Assembly (NCBI RefSeq): GCF_014083865.1
Contig: NZ_JACEFA010000019.1
Location: forward strand, 1-35,175
DNA: 35,175 bases
Reading direction: 5' to 3'
Source of the DNA: Paraliobacillus salinarum
Lineage (GTDB): Bacteria; Bacillota; Bacilli; Bacillales; Amphibacillaceae
The notes under the pieces were generated by a model. The model worked only from the letters and a program-made list of their open reading frames with translations, had not been told where the DNA came from and did no database searches. This document shows, piece by piece, positions 8,476-16,363 of the stretch (positions are counted from its first letter, which is position 1; each line of letters starts with the position of its first letter). The position numbers and the translations under genes were made by a program.

Positions 8476-9567
8476 ATGAATCCAAACAGAATGTTAAAAG
8501 CTGGTGAGATGTTTACATTATTATTTATTTTACTATCACTAAAGGCAACAGATGCTACTGCATCATTATTTACCCAAAAAACACAAAATGCTTTTTGGTA
8601 CATGCCTATTATCTCATTATTGGTTATTTTGCCATCTTTATTATTATTGTTACACCTACTAAAGAAGTATCAAGACAAAAATTTAATTGAATTAATAGAA
8701 ACTATTATGGGGTCTTTGGTAAGTAAAATAATTGGTTTAATTATTTTTTTAAGTTCATTTTTACTAATGGGTTTTAGTTATAGAGGATATGTCGAACAAA
8801 TTAATTTCTTATATTTTCCCGAGACACCTTATGTCATTCTGTCTTTAATTTTTTTTACAATTGTTTATTTTGCTGCCAAAAAAGGTTGGGAAGTAATTGG
8901 CTTTACAACAAAAATCTTCTTACCATTTTTTGTGTTATCTTCTGTCATTTTAATTATATTAATACTAAACGATTTAGTTATTGAACGTGTTTTTCCTATT
9001 TTTGGATCAGGAGATATAATTGTATTACGAGAAGGGGCATTAAAAGGATCAATATTTATAGAACTATTTCTAATTACAATTGCTTATACTTCATTTAAAA
9101 AGACAGACTTTTTCAGAAAAGGCTTTGTGCTTGGCTTAATTTTTTCTATCATTTCAATTATTTGTTTCTTTTTTATTTATGCAACAACTTTTGATTATAA
9201 TTCTATTGCAAAGATGTCCTATCCTTTTCATGATATAACACAATATGTAAATTTAGGGGGATATTTAACTAACATTGAGACTTTTTTTATGATTTTTTGG
9301 CTTCTGGGAAGTTTTCTGCGATACGCCATCTACCTCTACTTGGTAACTTGGATCATTTCGGCGACCTTTCATATTGAACATATCGAATCATTGCTTCTAC
9401 CTGTTGGTTTTTTGGGATTAATCATAGGTGTTATTTCGAAGAACCTCATTATTAATGAGTTTACCTTTTACAATTCTATTTTAAATTATCTAACGTTTTT
9501 TTATATTGGATTCCCTATTCTATTATGGCTTATCTCATCTTTGAAAGGGGAGTATAGGAAAAAATGA
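8476..9567 (+). CDS. Germinant receptor subunit B (GerAB family, APC superfamily)
   Basis: 363 residues, about ten membrane helices, with no soluble domain. GerAB-type proteins are amino-acid-transporter-like subunits that are thought to bind the germinant. The start is ambiguous: an in-frame GTG at 8467 lies inside the ribosome site AGGTG, so the ATG at 8476, with 8 nt spacing, is preferred. The gene follows the A subunit by 14 bp and overlaps the C subunit by four bases (ATGA), indicating coupled translation. Strongly A/T-rich codon use is normal for membrane genes here. Confidence 0.93.
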   Translation: MNPNRMLKAGEMFTLLFILLSLKATDATASLFTQKTQNAFWYMPIISLLVILPSLLLLLHLLKKYQDKNLIELIETIMGSLVSKIIGLIIFLSSFLLMGFSYRGYVEQINFLYFPETPYVILSLIFFTIVYFAAKKGWEVIGFTTKIFLPFFVLSSVILIILILNDLVIERVFPIFGSGDIIVLREGALKGSIFIELFLITIAYTSFKKTDFFRKGFVLGLIFSIISIICFFFIYATTFDYNSIAKMSYPFHDITQYVNLGGYLTNIETFFMIFWLLGSFLRYAIYLYLVTWIISATFHIEHIESLLLPVGFLGLIIGVISKNLIINEFTFYNSILNYLTFFYIGFPILLWLISSLKGEYRKK

Positions 9568-10820
9568 ATCACCTAATAAAATTGATTATGGTTTTGTTTT
9601 CCTTACTTTTATTAACCAGCTGTTATGATAAAGTAGAGCTAGAACAACAATCGTATGTCATTGCAATTGGAATTGACAAAAACGAAGACAAAAGTACTTA
9701 TTCCTTTACTTTTCAGATTGCTAATCCCGAGGTAGGATCGACTTTAGCTTCTGCTGGCTCTACTGAAGAAGCTAAAGAAACCATTACTGTTCCTGGAAGC
9801 GATATTCTTACTGCTACAAGCATCGCCAATTCAACTGTAACAAAAAAGATAGTACTAGATCATACAAAGGTGATCGTTGCATCAGAAAAACTAGCCAAAT
9901 CAGATGATTTTCTTCGAATTATTCAATCCATCTCTAGAGCACCACAAATTAGAGGTAATGTGCAAATTATTGTTTGTAAAGAAGACGCTTCTGAGTTTCT
10001 AAATAACAATCATCCAACCATGGAACAAAGGCCACATAAATATTATCAATATATGTTACAAAGAGGAAGACAAACTGGACTAATTCCTAATGCTGATTTT
10101 CATCGTTTTTTTCAAATTACCGAGGGAGATGCAGATTTATTTCTTGCTATATATGCTACTACAATTAAAGAAAAAGCTAAGGAACATAGTATTATTGGAG
10201 GACATGATTACATAGCTGGACAGATCCCACAAAAAGGGGGGAATCCCACACAATTCATTGGGTCTGCTGTGTTTAAAGAAGGAAAAATGATTGATATATT
10301 CTCTGGTCAGGAAACTAGAATGAGTAATGTATTAGATAAAACAATCCAAATGAATGATTTGTTAACAACTTATCCCGACCCAATTGACCCTAATTATCAA
10401 GTATCAGTCGATTATGTTCAGAAAACGGAACCAAACGTTGATATTCAATACAATAAAAAAACGAATCACGCTTCCATTTATGTGACTGTTCCATTTGAGG
10501 TTGAATTAATAGCTATTCCAAGTATGGTAGATTACATTTCAAATAAGGATAATCAACAAAAATTACGTGCAACAATAGAAGAAACGACTGAAAATATTGC
10601 TAATAAATTAATTGAAAAATCACAAAAAGTATACGGTTCTGATCCGTTTTATTGGTCACTTTATATCCGTAAAAAATTCAAAGATATCCCAGCATATGAA
10701 AAAGCAGACTGGAATAAAAACATTTACCCAAATGCAACAATTAACGTTGATTTTCAATTAAAAAGGATGTCTTTCGGAAAGATGTTTAATGATTCAAAAA
10801 TAAATGAGGTGAGAGATTAA
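9564..10820 (+). CDS. Germinant receptor subunit C lipoprotein (GerAC family)
   Basis: 418 residues. A lipoprotein signal peptide ends in the lipobox LLTSC with C20 as lipidation site, followed by the family N-terminal motif YDKVELEQQSYVIAIGID. The rest is the three-domain soluble GerAC fold. It would be anchored to the outer face of the inner spore membrane with subunits A and B. It overlaps the B gene by 4 bp and its last codons carry the ribosome site (GAGGTGAGAG) of the next small gene. Confidence 0.94.
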   Translation: MNHLIKLIMVLFSLLLLTSCYDKVELEQQSYVIAIGIDKNEDKSTYSFTFQIANPEVGSTLASAGSTEEAKETITVPGSDILTATSIANSTVTKKIVLDHTKVIVASEKLAKSDDFLRIIQSISRAPQIRGNVQIIVCKEDASEFLNNNHPTMEQRPHKYYQYMLQRGRQTGLIPNADFHRFFQITEGDADLFLAIYATTIKEKAKEHSIIGGHDYIAGQIPQKGGNPTQFIGSAVFKEGKMIDIFSGQETRMSNVLDKTIQMNDLLTTYPDPIDPNYQVSVDYVQKTEPNVDIQYNKKTNHASIYVTVPFEVELIAIPSMVDYISNKDNQQKLRATIEETTENIANKLIEKSQKVYGSDPFYWSLYIRKKFKDIPAYEKADWNKNIYPNATINVDFQLKRMSFGKMFNDSKINEVRD

Positions 10821-10822
10821 TC

Positions 10823-10990
10823 ATGACACTCTTTCTGTTAACCATGTTGGCCATTTATATTGCTCTTTATTGTCTATTTCTTAGTTACGATCAAATTAAA
10901 AAACAAAAAAATAAAGAAGGAGGAGTTGCTATTTTTTGTTTGATCCCTTTTATTTTGGCATCTCCTATTCTTTATTATTTTTTTCGATAA
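10823..10990 (+). CDS. Small two-helix membrane protein, candidate germinant receptor D subunit
   Basis: 55 residues; too short for usual gene callers. It starts 2 bp after the C-subunit stop and has GAGGTGAGAG upstream, so it is probably translated as fourth gene of the operon. Two hydrophobic segments (about 2-20 and 35-53) flank a short basic loop (KKQKNKEGG), predicting a hairpin membrane protein. Small two-helix D subunits that modulate receptor function are known beside other Bacillus ger operons (for example gerKD, gerUD). I did not recognise a closer homologue, so the link rests on topology, size and position. Confidence 0.75.
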   Translation: MTLFLLTMLAIYIALYCLFLSYDQIKKQKNKEGGVAIFCLIPFILASPILYYFFR

Positions 10991-11007
10991 ATTTTATCTT
11001 TTTTTTT
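10986..11007 (+). terminator. Possible weak terminator of the ger operon
   Basis: A short stem GATAA / TTATC overlapping the stop codon of the small gene is followed by nine T. The stem is weak, but no better candidate is seen downstream. Confidence 0.3.
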
Positions 11008-11343
11008 AAAAAAATAAATTAGATTTAAAGATTAATTGTCTAATCATTTGAGAATGTTTTTAACATTTGATTTCTTATTTTATCAAAAATTTTTTTCTTC
11101 TATTTTCTCCTCGTTATATAAACCAATTTTAAACTATAAACTTTTTTACTACCCACAAGTTATTTGTTCTAAGTAATACGTTTGTATAATACCCCATAAA
11201 ATTATATCTTCTGTTTAAAAAATATATAGTAAATTTAGAAAATAAACCAAATATATAAAACGCCTACGATTATCACTTAGATATAAAATGACAGAAAGAA
11301 GGCGCACGGTAATTTACTATATATAATTTACGTAACTATATGA
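10991..11343 (+). other. A/T-rich intergenic region between ger operon and tRNA-Arg
   Basis: About 350 bp without a supportable gene on either strand; the longest minus-strand frame with an ATG that I followed has 22 codons and no good ribosome site. It contains a 14-bp inverted repeat pair listed separately, and it receives the 3' flank of tRNA-Arg. Confidence 0.6.
11222..11324. repeat. Inverted repeat pair next to tRNA-Arg
   Basis: ATATATAGTAAATT (11222-11235) and its exact reverse complement (11311-11324) bracket about 75 bp. Inside them CGCCT (11261-11265) can pair with AGGCG (11300-11304). It ends 20 bp before the tRNA-Arg 3' end. It could be a small non-autonomous element, a long transcript hairpin or chance in A/T-rich DNA. 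Confidence 0.5.
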
Positions 11344-11416
11344 CGGCCCCAGCAGGATTCGAACCTGCGACACATAGTTTAGGAAACTAATGCTCTATCC
11401 CCTGAGCTATGGAGCC
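11344..11416 (-). tRNA. tRNA-Arg (anticodon CCU)
   Basis: 73-nt cloverleaf: acceptor GGCTCCA / TGGGGCC with one G-U pair, D arm GCTC/GAGC, anticodon loop TTCCTAA giving CCU, T arm GCAGG-TTCGAAT-CCTGC, discriminator G. CCA is not encoded. The first anticodon-stem pair (27-43) is U-U, a mismatch. It reads AGG. Confidence 0.96.
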
Positions 11417-11458
11417 ATAATTTAATTGGTTCTACCTAAAGTTTAATAGTACCTATTC

Positions 11459-11487
11459 ATTATACAAAATTAAAAAATATTTTAAAA
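11459..11487 (-). promoter_or_regulatory. Possible promoter of tRNA-Arg
   Basis: Minus strand perfect TATAAT (11459-11464) with TTTTAA 17 bp upstream. The minus-35 is poor, but the position about 45 bp before the tRNA is suitable. Confidence 0.4.
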
Positions 11488-11560
11488 GCTATTACTTCAT
11501 ACATAATCATCTAAAACACTTCAGTCTAAAAATTCCATCTTGATAAATTTGTGAATAGCC

Positions 11561-11588
11561 TTTTTGCCAGGGAAAAATGTGATAGAAT
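11561..11588 (+). promoter_or_regulatory. Possible promoter of dgk-dck
   Basis: Extended minus-10 TGATAGAAT (core 11583-11588) with TTTTTG 16 bp upstream, about 60 bp before the dgk ribosome site. The rest of the 11417-11655 gap shows nothing else I can support. Confidence 0.4.
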
Positions 11589-11655
11589 ATGGATTGTCAT
11601 ATTATTATTTTTTTACACACAATTTGTTGAAAGTTGTCTAATCGGAGGGGGAAAC

Positions 11656-12297
11656 ATGCAACATTTACCATTCATTGCTGTAGAAGGACCAATTGGTGTT
11701 GGTAAAACATCTTTGTCCAAAAAAATTGCAGCACATTTTGAATTACATTTACTTAAAGAAATCGTTGAAGAGAATCCTTTCTTAGGAAAATTCTATGATG
11801 ATATAGAAGAATGGAGCTTTCAAACAGAAATGTTCTTTCTTTGCAATCGTTTCAAACAGCTAGAAGATATTCAAAAACAATACTTAACACAAGGTAAACC
11901 TGTTGTGTCTGACTATCATATCTCTAAAAATATGATTTTCGCAAAGCGCACACTAAAGGAATCACAGTTTAAGAAATATGAACAGATTTATCATATACTC
12001 ACAAATGATATGCCAAAGCCAAATATAATGATTTACTTAGATGCTAGTCTAGATACGTTATTACAACGCATTTCATTACGCGGAAGAGATGTGGAGAAGA
12101 ATATTCAATCCTCTTATTTACATCAACTAAAGTTAGATTATCAAGACTTTATGAAAGAATTTGAAATGAATCATCCAGAAATACCTGTTATTCGTATTGA
12201 TGGCGATCAAATAGACTTTATTAAACATCAAGATGATTTAAATAAAATTCTTCATATTATTGAACAACAAATTAAAAAAGGAGAACTAACGCAATGA
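11656..12297 (+). CDS. dgk: Deoxyguanosine kinase
   Basis: 213 residues from the ATG at 11656, which follows GGAGGGGG; a longer frame from 11551 lacks a ribosome site and would add an unrelated hydrophobic stretch. P-loop GPIGVGKT at 11-18 and the motif SDYHISKNMIFAKRTL are typical of B. subtilis YaaG/Dgk. The enzyme phosphorylates deoxyguanosine in nucleoside salvage. It overlaps dck by four bases (ATGA), so the pair is translationally coupled, as in the B. subtilis kinase pair. Confidence 0.94.
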   Translation: MQHLPFIAVEGPIGVGKTSLSKKIAAHFELHLLKEIVEENPFLGKFYDDIEEWSFQTEMFFLCNRFKQLEDIQKQYLTQGKPVVSDYHISKNMIFAKRTLKESQFKKYEQIYHILTNDMPKPNIMIYLDASLDTLLQRISLRGRDVEKNIQSSYLHQLKLDYQDFMKEFEMNHPEIPVIRIDGDQIDFIKHQDDLNKILHIIEQQIKKGELTQ

Positions 12298-12968
12298 ACT
12301 TAAGAGAAAAATATCAAATTCCACACGATAGCGTAATTACGATAGCTGGAACGGTTGGAGTTGGAAAATCAACAATGACTCATGCATTAGCTAATGCACT
12401 CAGATTCCGAACTTCATTAGAGAAAGTAGATACAAATCCTTATTTAGATAAATTTTATGCTGATTTCGAACGTTGGAGCTTTCATTTACAAATTTACTTT
12501 TTAGCTGAGCGTTTTAAAGAACAAAAGCGTATTTTTGAATATGGAGGCGGTTTTATTCAAGATCGTTCCATTTATGAAGATACAGGTATATTTGCCAAAA
12601 TGCATTACGAAAAAGGAACGATGACACCAACGGATTATGAAACGTATCATAGTTTATTTGAATCCATGGTAATGACACCTTATTTCCCTCATCCCGATTT
12701 GTTAATTTATTTAGAAGGTTCATTTGATGATGTCATTGATCGTATTAAAGAGCGTGGGCGTCCAATGGAACAGCAAACACCTATTGATTATTGGAAAGAG
12801 ATGCACGAACGTTATGAAAACTGGATTAATAGCTTCAATTCATGCCCGATTTTACGAATTAATATTGCTGATTACGATGTGGTTAACGATCAACAATCAA
12901 TTGATTCCGTTCTTGAAAAAGTCGGACACTTCATTCAACAATCTCGCAAATGGCAAGTAAGACAATAA
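12294..12968 (+). CDS. dck: Deoxyadenosine/deoxycytidine kinase
   Basis: 224 residues, same dNK fold as the upstream gene. P-loop GTVGVGKS (19-26), the DRS motif in IQDRSIYEDTGIFAKMH, and the lid-type ERGRPMEQQ segment. It phosphorylates deoxyadenosine and deoxycytidine in salvage (YaaF in B. subtilis). It starts inside the dgk stop and ends 9 bp before a strong terminator. Confidence 0.94.
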   Translation: MNLREKYQIPHDSVITIAGTVGVGKSTMTHALANALRFRTSLEKVDTNPYLDKFYADFERWSFHLQIYFLAERFKEQKRIFEYGGGFIQDRSIYEDTGIFAKMHYEKGTMTPTDYETYHSLFESMVMTPYFPHPDLLIYLEGSFDDVIDRIKERGRPMEQQTPIDYWKEMHERYENWINSFNSCPILRINIADYDVVNDQQSIDSVLEKVGHFIQQSRKWQVRQ

Positions 12969-12977
12969 TACGTTAAT

Positions 12978-13011
12978 AAATAAACCAGGCGAAGAATCGC
13001 CTGGTTTATTT
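12978..13011. terminator. Strong terminator between dck and proC
   Basis: 15-bp perfect stem AAATAAACCAGGCGA / TCGCCTGGTTTATTT with a 4-nt loop, followed by T-rich DNA on the plus strand. The distal arm includes the proC stop codon. On the minus strand the tail is poor in T, so it is efficient for dck and perhaps partial for proC. Confidence 0.9.
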
Positions 13012-13824
13012 TTTTAATTCTCCTAATTCCTTTGAACGTTTCATTGCAGCACATATTGCAGCTTCAATTCCATCTTCTACCTTATGATCAATTAATGCTT
13101 CTATTCCACTTTGTGTCGTACCATTTGGACTTGTAATATTGTTTCGTAATTCAGTTGGCTCTAGATCGGTTTGCTGTAACATCTCTGCTGCACCAAGAAT
13201 TGTTTGGTAAATGAGCGACTTAGCAACATCCGCTTCTAATCCATTTTTTGTAGCGGCTTTTTCCATTGCTTCCACGATATAATAGAAGTATGCTGGGCCA
13301 CTCCCAGATACGGCAGTCACTACATGCATCTGTTCTTCCTCTACAATGGATACCTTCCCAACTGTCTCAAATAATTGTTTCGTTTGTTCGAGCTGATCTG
13401 AAGTAACAAACTCACCTGCAGTCATTGCCGTTGCACCATATCCTATTGTTGCTGACGTATTTGGCATCGTACGAATGACAGGATTATCTTGTTGCAATCG
13501 TTCTGTGAATAAGGCAATCAGTGTACCTGCCAGAATAGATATGATTAGCTGTGACGGTTGTAAATAAGGTTTAACTTCAATCAATGCTGACACAATATCT
13601 TTTGGTTTCATCGCAAAAATAACAGCATCTGCATTTGCAATTGCTTCTTCAGTAGACGGAGTGGTTTTCACCTGATGTTTCTTTGATAATGCTTGCAGCC
13701 TTGCTTGATTTGATTTATTAGTTACCGTAATTTGAGCTGGAGCCAACATTTTTGCTTTAATCATTCCTGCAATCAATGCTTCTGCCATAGATCCTGCTCC
13801 AACAAATGCGATTTTTTTGAACAT
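13006..13824 (-). CDS. proC: Pyrroline-5-carboxylate reductase
   Basis: 272 residues. Rossmann NAD(P)-binding start KKIAFVGAGSMAEALIAGM, then the family signature MHVVTAVSGSGPAYFYYIVEAM in the C-terminal dimer domain. It makes the last step of proline synthesis from glutamate. A GTG at 13833 opens the frame but lies in the ribosome site AGGAG, so the ATG at 13824, 8 nt downstream, is chosen. Proline is also a compatible solute in halotolerant Bacillaceae, but nothing here ties this copy to osmoadaptation. B. subtilis does not have this gene at this place. Confidence 0.93.
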   Translation of the reverse strand: MFKKIAFVGAGSMAEALIAGMIKAKMLAPAQITVTNKSNQARLQALSKKHQVKTTPSTEEAIANADAVIFAMKPKDIVSALIEVKPYLQPSQLIISILAGTLIALFTERLQQDNPVIRTMPNTSATIGYGATAMTAGEFVTSDQLEQTKQLFETVGKVSIVEEEQMHVVTAVSGSGPAYFYYIVEAMEKAATKNGLEADVAKSLIYQTILGAAEMLQQTDLEPTELRNNITSPNGTTQSGIEALIDHKVEDGIEAAICAAMKRSKELGELKK

Positions 13825-13911
13825 TACTATCACTCCTGCATCGTTTTATCTAAGTATAATAAAATATTTATCCTTTGTCTTTATTTATAACAAATCCGTT
13901 TATTTCTAAAT

Positions 13912-13946
13912 ACAAAAAAACAGCAGCTATTTCCTAGCTACTGTTT
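13912..13946 (-). terminator. Terminator of tRNA-Ser
   Basis: Minus-strand stem AAACAGTAGCTA / TAGCTGCTGTTT (one G-U) with a 5-nt loop, followed by TTTT. Confidence 0.85.
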
Positions 13947-13980
13947 GGTTTATTTATTAGATCGTTTTGTTTGTATAAAA

Positions 13981-14073
13981 TGGCGGAGGAGGAGGGATTC
14001 GAACCCCCGCGGGCCGTGAAGCCCCTGTCGGTTTTCAAGACCGATCCCTTCAGCCGGGCTTGGGTACTCCTCC
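13981..14073 (-). tRNA. tRNA-Ser (anticodon UGA)
   Basis: 93-nt class II tRNA with a long variable arm (GGGGCTTCACGGCCC). Acceptor GGAGGAG / CTCCTCC, anticodon loop CTTGAAA giving UGA, T arm GGGGG-TTCGAAT-CCCTC, encoded CCA. Located next to serS as in B. subtilis. Confidence 0.98.
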
Positions 14074-14091
14074 GAACTGACGACAAAATTA

Positions 14092-14120
14092 ATATTATCA
14101 GTTCTTTTTATACATGTCAA
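14092..14120 (-). promoter_or_regulatory. Promoter of tRNA-Ser (sigma-A)
   Basis: Minus strand perfect TTGACA, 17-bp spacer, TAATAT, between the serS stop and the tRNA. A 7-bp inverted repeat (14074-14080 with 14098-14104) overlaps the transcript start. Confidence 0.7.
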
Positions 14121-14134
14121 TAATTTTAGAGAAA

Positions 14135-15409
14135 TTATTTTATAACTGTTTTTCCACCCATGTATGCTTGTAACACTTCAGGCACAATGACAGAGCCATC
14201 TTCTTGTTGAAAGTTCTCAATAATTGCTGCTACCGTTCTACCAATGGCTAACCCTGATCCGTTCAATGTATGCACATATTCTGGTTTTGCTTTTTCTTCA
14301 CGACGGAAGCGAATTCCTGCTCGACGCGCTTGAAAATCTTCAAAGTTGGAACAAGAAGAAATTTCTCGGTACGTATCATTACTTGGCATCCAAACTTCTA
14401 TATCGTATTTTTTAGCAGCTGTAAATCCTAAATCTGCTGTACACATGCTCATCACACGATATGGAAGCTTTAGTAACTGTAATACTTTTTCTGCATGACC
14501 GGTTAATTTTTCTAACGCATCATAAGAATCTTCTGGTTTAACAAATTGTACAAGCTCTACTTTATTAAATTGGTGCTGACGGATTAAACCACGTGTATCG
14601 CGCCCAGCTGAACCGGCTTCAGAACGGAAAGAGGCACTAAAGGCTACGAATTTTTGTGGTAATACATCACCAGTTAATATATCATCACGGTAATAGTTTG
14701 TTACTGGCACTTCAGCTGTTGGGACTAAGAAATACTCCCAATCTTCAATTTTAAATGCATCTTCTTCAAATTTTGGTAATTGACCTGTACCTGTCATACT
14801 AGTTCTATTTACCATATACGGTGGTAGCATTTCTTGATAACCATGCTCATCTGCATGAAGATCCATCATAAAGTTCATCAATGCACGCTCTAATCGGGCA
14901 CCTAACCCTTTATAAAAAACAAAACGACTTCCTGTCACTTTACTTGCACGTTCAAAATCCAAAATATCTAATTCTGTTGCTAATTCCCAGTGAGGTTTTT
15001 GCTCATAAGACGGCTGACTTACTTCACCCCATGCGCGAACTTCTACATTATCATCTTCTGTTTCCCCTATTGGTGTTGATTCATGTGGTATATTTGGAAT
15101 AGATAGTAGCAATGTTTCTAATTTTTGTTCTACTTCTTTTAACTTAGTATCTACTGTCTTGATGCGATCACCAACTTCACGCATCTCAATAATCATTACT
15201 TCTGCATCTTTTTTCTCTTTCTTTAATACAGAGATTTGTTTGGAAACTTCATTACGTTTTGCTTTTAGCTCTTCCGTTTCTGCTATTAATTGACGTCTTT
15301 GAATATCTAGCTCACCAAATGCATCTAGATCAGATAAGTCTTCTCCTCGGTACTTTAACTTTTCCTTTATTTCATCAAAATCATTACGCAAACGTTTCAT
15401 ATCTAACAT
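14135..15409 (-). CDS. serS: Seryl-tRNA synthetase
   Basis: 424 residues. The N-terminal long coiled-coil arm (about 25-105) binds the tRNA-Ser variable arm; the class II core follows, with motif 2 near [21 protein letters not shown] and motif 3 [17 protein letters not shown]. It charges tRNA-Ser with serine. The frame continues upstream into the T-box leader to 15502, but the ATG at 15409 with GGAGG 10 nt upstream gives the conserved start MLDMKRLR. Controlled by the T-box at 15446-15655. Confidence 0.97.
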   Translation of the reverse strand: MLDMKRLRNDFDEIKEKLKYRGEDLSDLDAFGELDIQRRQLIAETEELKAKRNEVSKQISVLKKEKKDAEVMIIEMREVGDRIKTVDTKLKEVEQKLETLLLSIPNIPHESTPIGETEDDNVEVRAWGEVSQPSYEQKPHWELATELDILDFERASKVTGSRFVFYKGLGARLERALMNFMMDLHADEHGYQEMLPPYMVNRTSMTGTGQLPKFEEDAFKIEDWEYFLVPTAEVPVTNYYRDDILTGDVLPQKFVAFSASFRSEAGSAGRDTRGLIRQHQFNKVELVQFVKPEDSYDALEKLTGHAEKVLQLLKLPYRVMSMCTADLGFTAAKKYDIEVWMPSNDTYREISSCSNFEDFQARRAGIRFRREEKAKPEYVHTLNGSGLAIGRTVAAIIENFQQEDGSVIVPEVLQAYMGGKTVIK

Positions 15410-15445
15410 TTCGTTATGCCTCCATTGTTTTATTCTCATGAAACA

Positions 15446-15655
15446 AACAAAAAAACTCTCATCCCTAAAAGTAAGGGACGAGAGTTTTTCCCGCGATACC
15501 ACCCTGATTGAAGAAAATGCTTCCTTCCAGCTTCATTTTAAGATAACGGCTTATGAGTATAGCCGGGTATGATTTTCGACCACATACCTGCTCCAGGATG
15601 GATTCACAGTAATCTTTCACTGATTCACACCTACCACCAGCTCTCTGGAAGAAAG
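15446..15655 (-). promoter_or_regulatory. Serine T-box leader of serS
   Basis: Minus strand carries the T-box sequence AGGGTGGTATCGCGGG, followed by the terminator stem ACTCTCGTCCCT / AGGGATGAGAGT with T7 (15446-15488). Stem I contains an AGAGAG segment and the S-turn GAA directly followed by UCC and A, so the specifier codon is UCC (15600-15602), a serine codon. Uncharged tRNA-Ser would stabilise the antiterminator and switch serS on. Confidence 0.93.
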
Positions 15656-15735
15656 AAAAAACTGTTACTATTTCCTATCAATGCTTTATTTGTTTATTTC
15701 ACGACTTATTTTGTACTATCATAACCAAATCTATT

Positions 15736-16326
15736 TCAAGATGCAAGCTGTTTTTTGGATTCTTCCACCATATGAATAAAATATTGCATAAATCTATGGT
15801 CGCCAGTTAACTCAGGGTGAAAAGCGCTACACAAATAGTTCTCTTCTCTTGCTGCAACAATTTTCCCCTGACTCCTTGCTAATATCTCTACATCGCCCCC
15901 AATTTCTGCAATGTAAGGTGCACGAATAAATACAGCCTCAAAGTCTTCTGCGACACCTGTAATACGCAAAGTTTCTTCAAACGAATCACGTTGTCTACCA
16001 AAACCATTTCGTTCGACTGTTATATTCATTAATCCTAAATGGGATTGCTCTTGTCCGGAAATTTCTTTTGCTAATAAAATTAATCCAGCACAAGTACCAA
16101 ATATCGGTCTCCCTTGTTTACCAAACTGTTGTAATGGAGTGAAAAAATCATATTGATCAATCAAACGACGCATCGTTGTGCTCTCTCCACCTGGAAAAAC
16201 AAGACCATCTACTTCTTCCAGCTGCTCTTTCTTTTTTATTACAATCGCTTCTGCACCAGATGACTCAATGGATTGAACATGTTCACGGATTGCGCCTTGT
16301 AATCCTAAGACCCCTATTTTTATCAT
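15736..16326 (-). CDS. pdxT: Pyridoxal 5'-phosphate synthase glutaminase subunit PdxT
   Basis: 196 residues, class I glutamine amidotransferase. The oxyanion segment PGGEST (46-50), nucleophile C79 in GTCAGL, and H170-x-E172 complete the triad. It releases ammonia from glutamine and passes it to PdxS. The frame reaches 16359, but the ATG at 16326, following AAGGAAGGG, gives the conserved start [12 protein letters not shown]. It lies 37 bp downstream of pdxS in the same operon. Confidence 0.97.
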   Translation of the reverse strand: MIKIGVLGLQGAIREHVQSIESSGAEAIVIKKKEQLEEVDGLVFPGGESTTMRRLIDQYDFFTPLQQFGKQGRPIFGTCAGLILLAKEISGQEQSHLGLMNITVERNGFGRQRDSFEETLRITGVAEDFEAVFIRAPYIAEIGGDVEILARSQGKIVAAREENYLCSAFHPELTGDHRFMQYFIHMVEESKKQLAS

Positions 16327-16363
16327 GTTATCCCTTCCTTTTCTAACATCCAGTTTCAACAGC

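Noticed and set aside
11129-11197. 22-codon minus-strand frame in the ger to tRNA-Arg gap
   Set aside because: No good ribosome site, no conservation that can be judged and very short.
6265-11416. Integrase-type island with attachment sites around the ger block
   Set aside because: No integrase and no repeated copy of the tRNA-Arg 3' end was seen at the far side, so site-specific integration is not supported.
11551-11655. N-terminal extension of Dgk
   Set aside because: It would start without a ribosome site; the ATG at 11656 after GGAGGGGG gives the conserved kinase start.
15410-15502. N-terminal extension of SerS
   Set aside because: It reads through the T-box terminator; the ATG at 15409 has a ribosome site and the conserved start.
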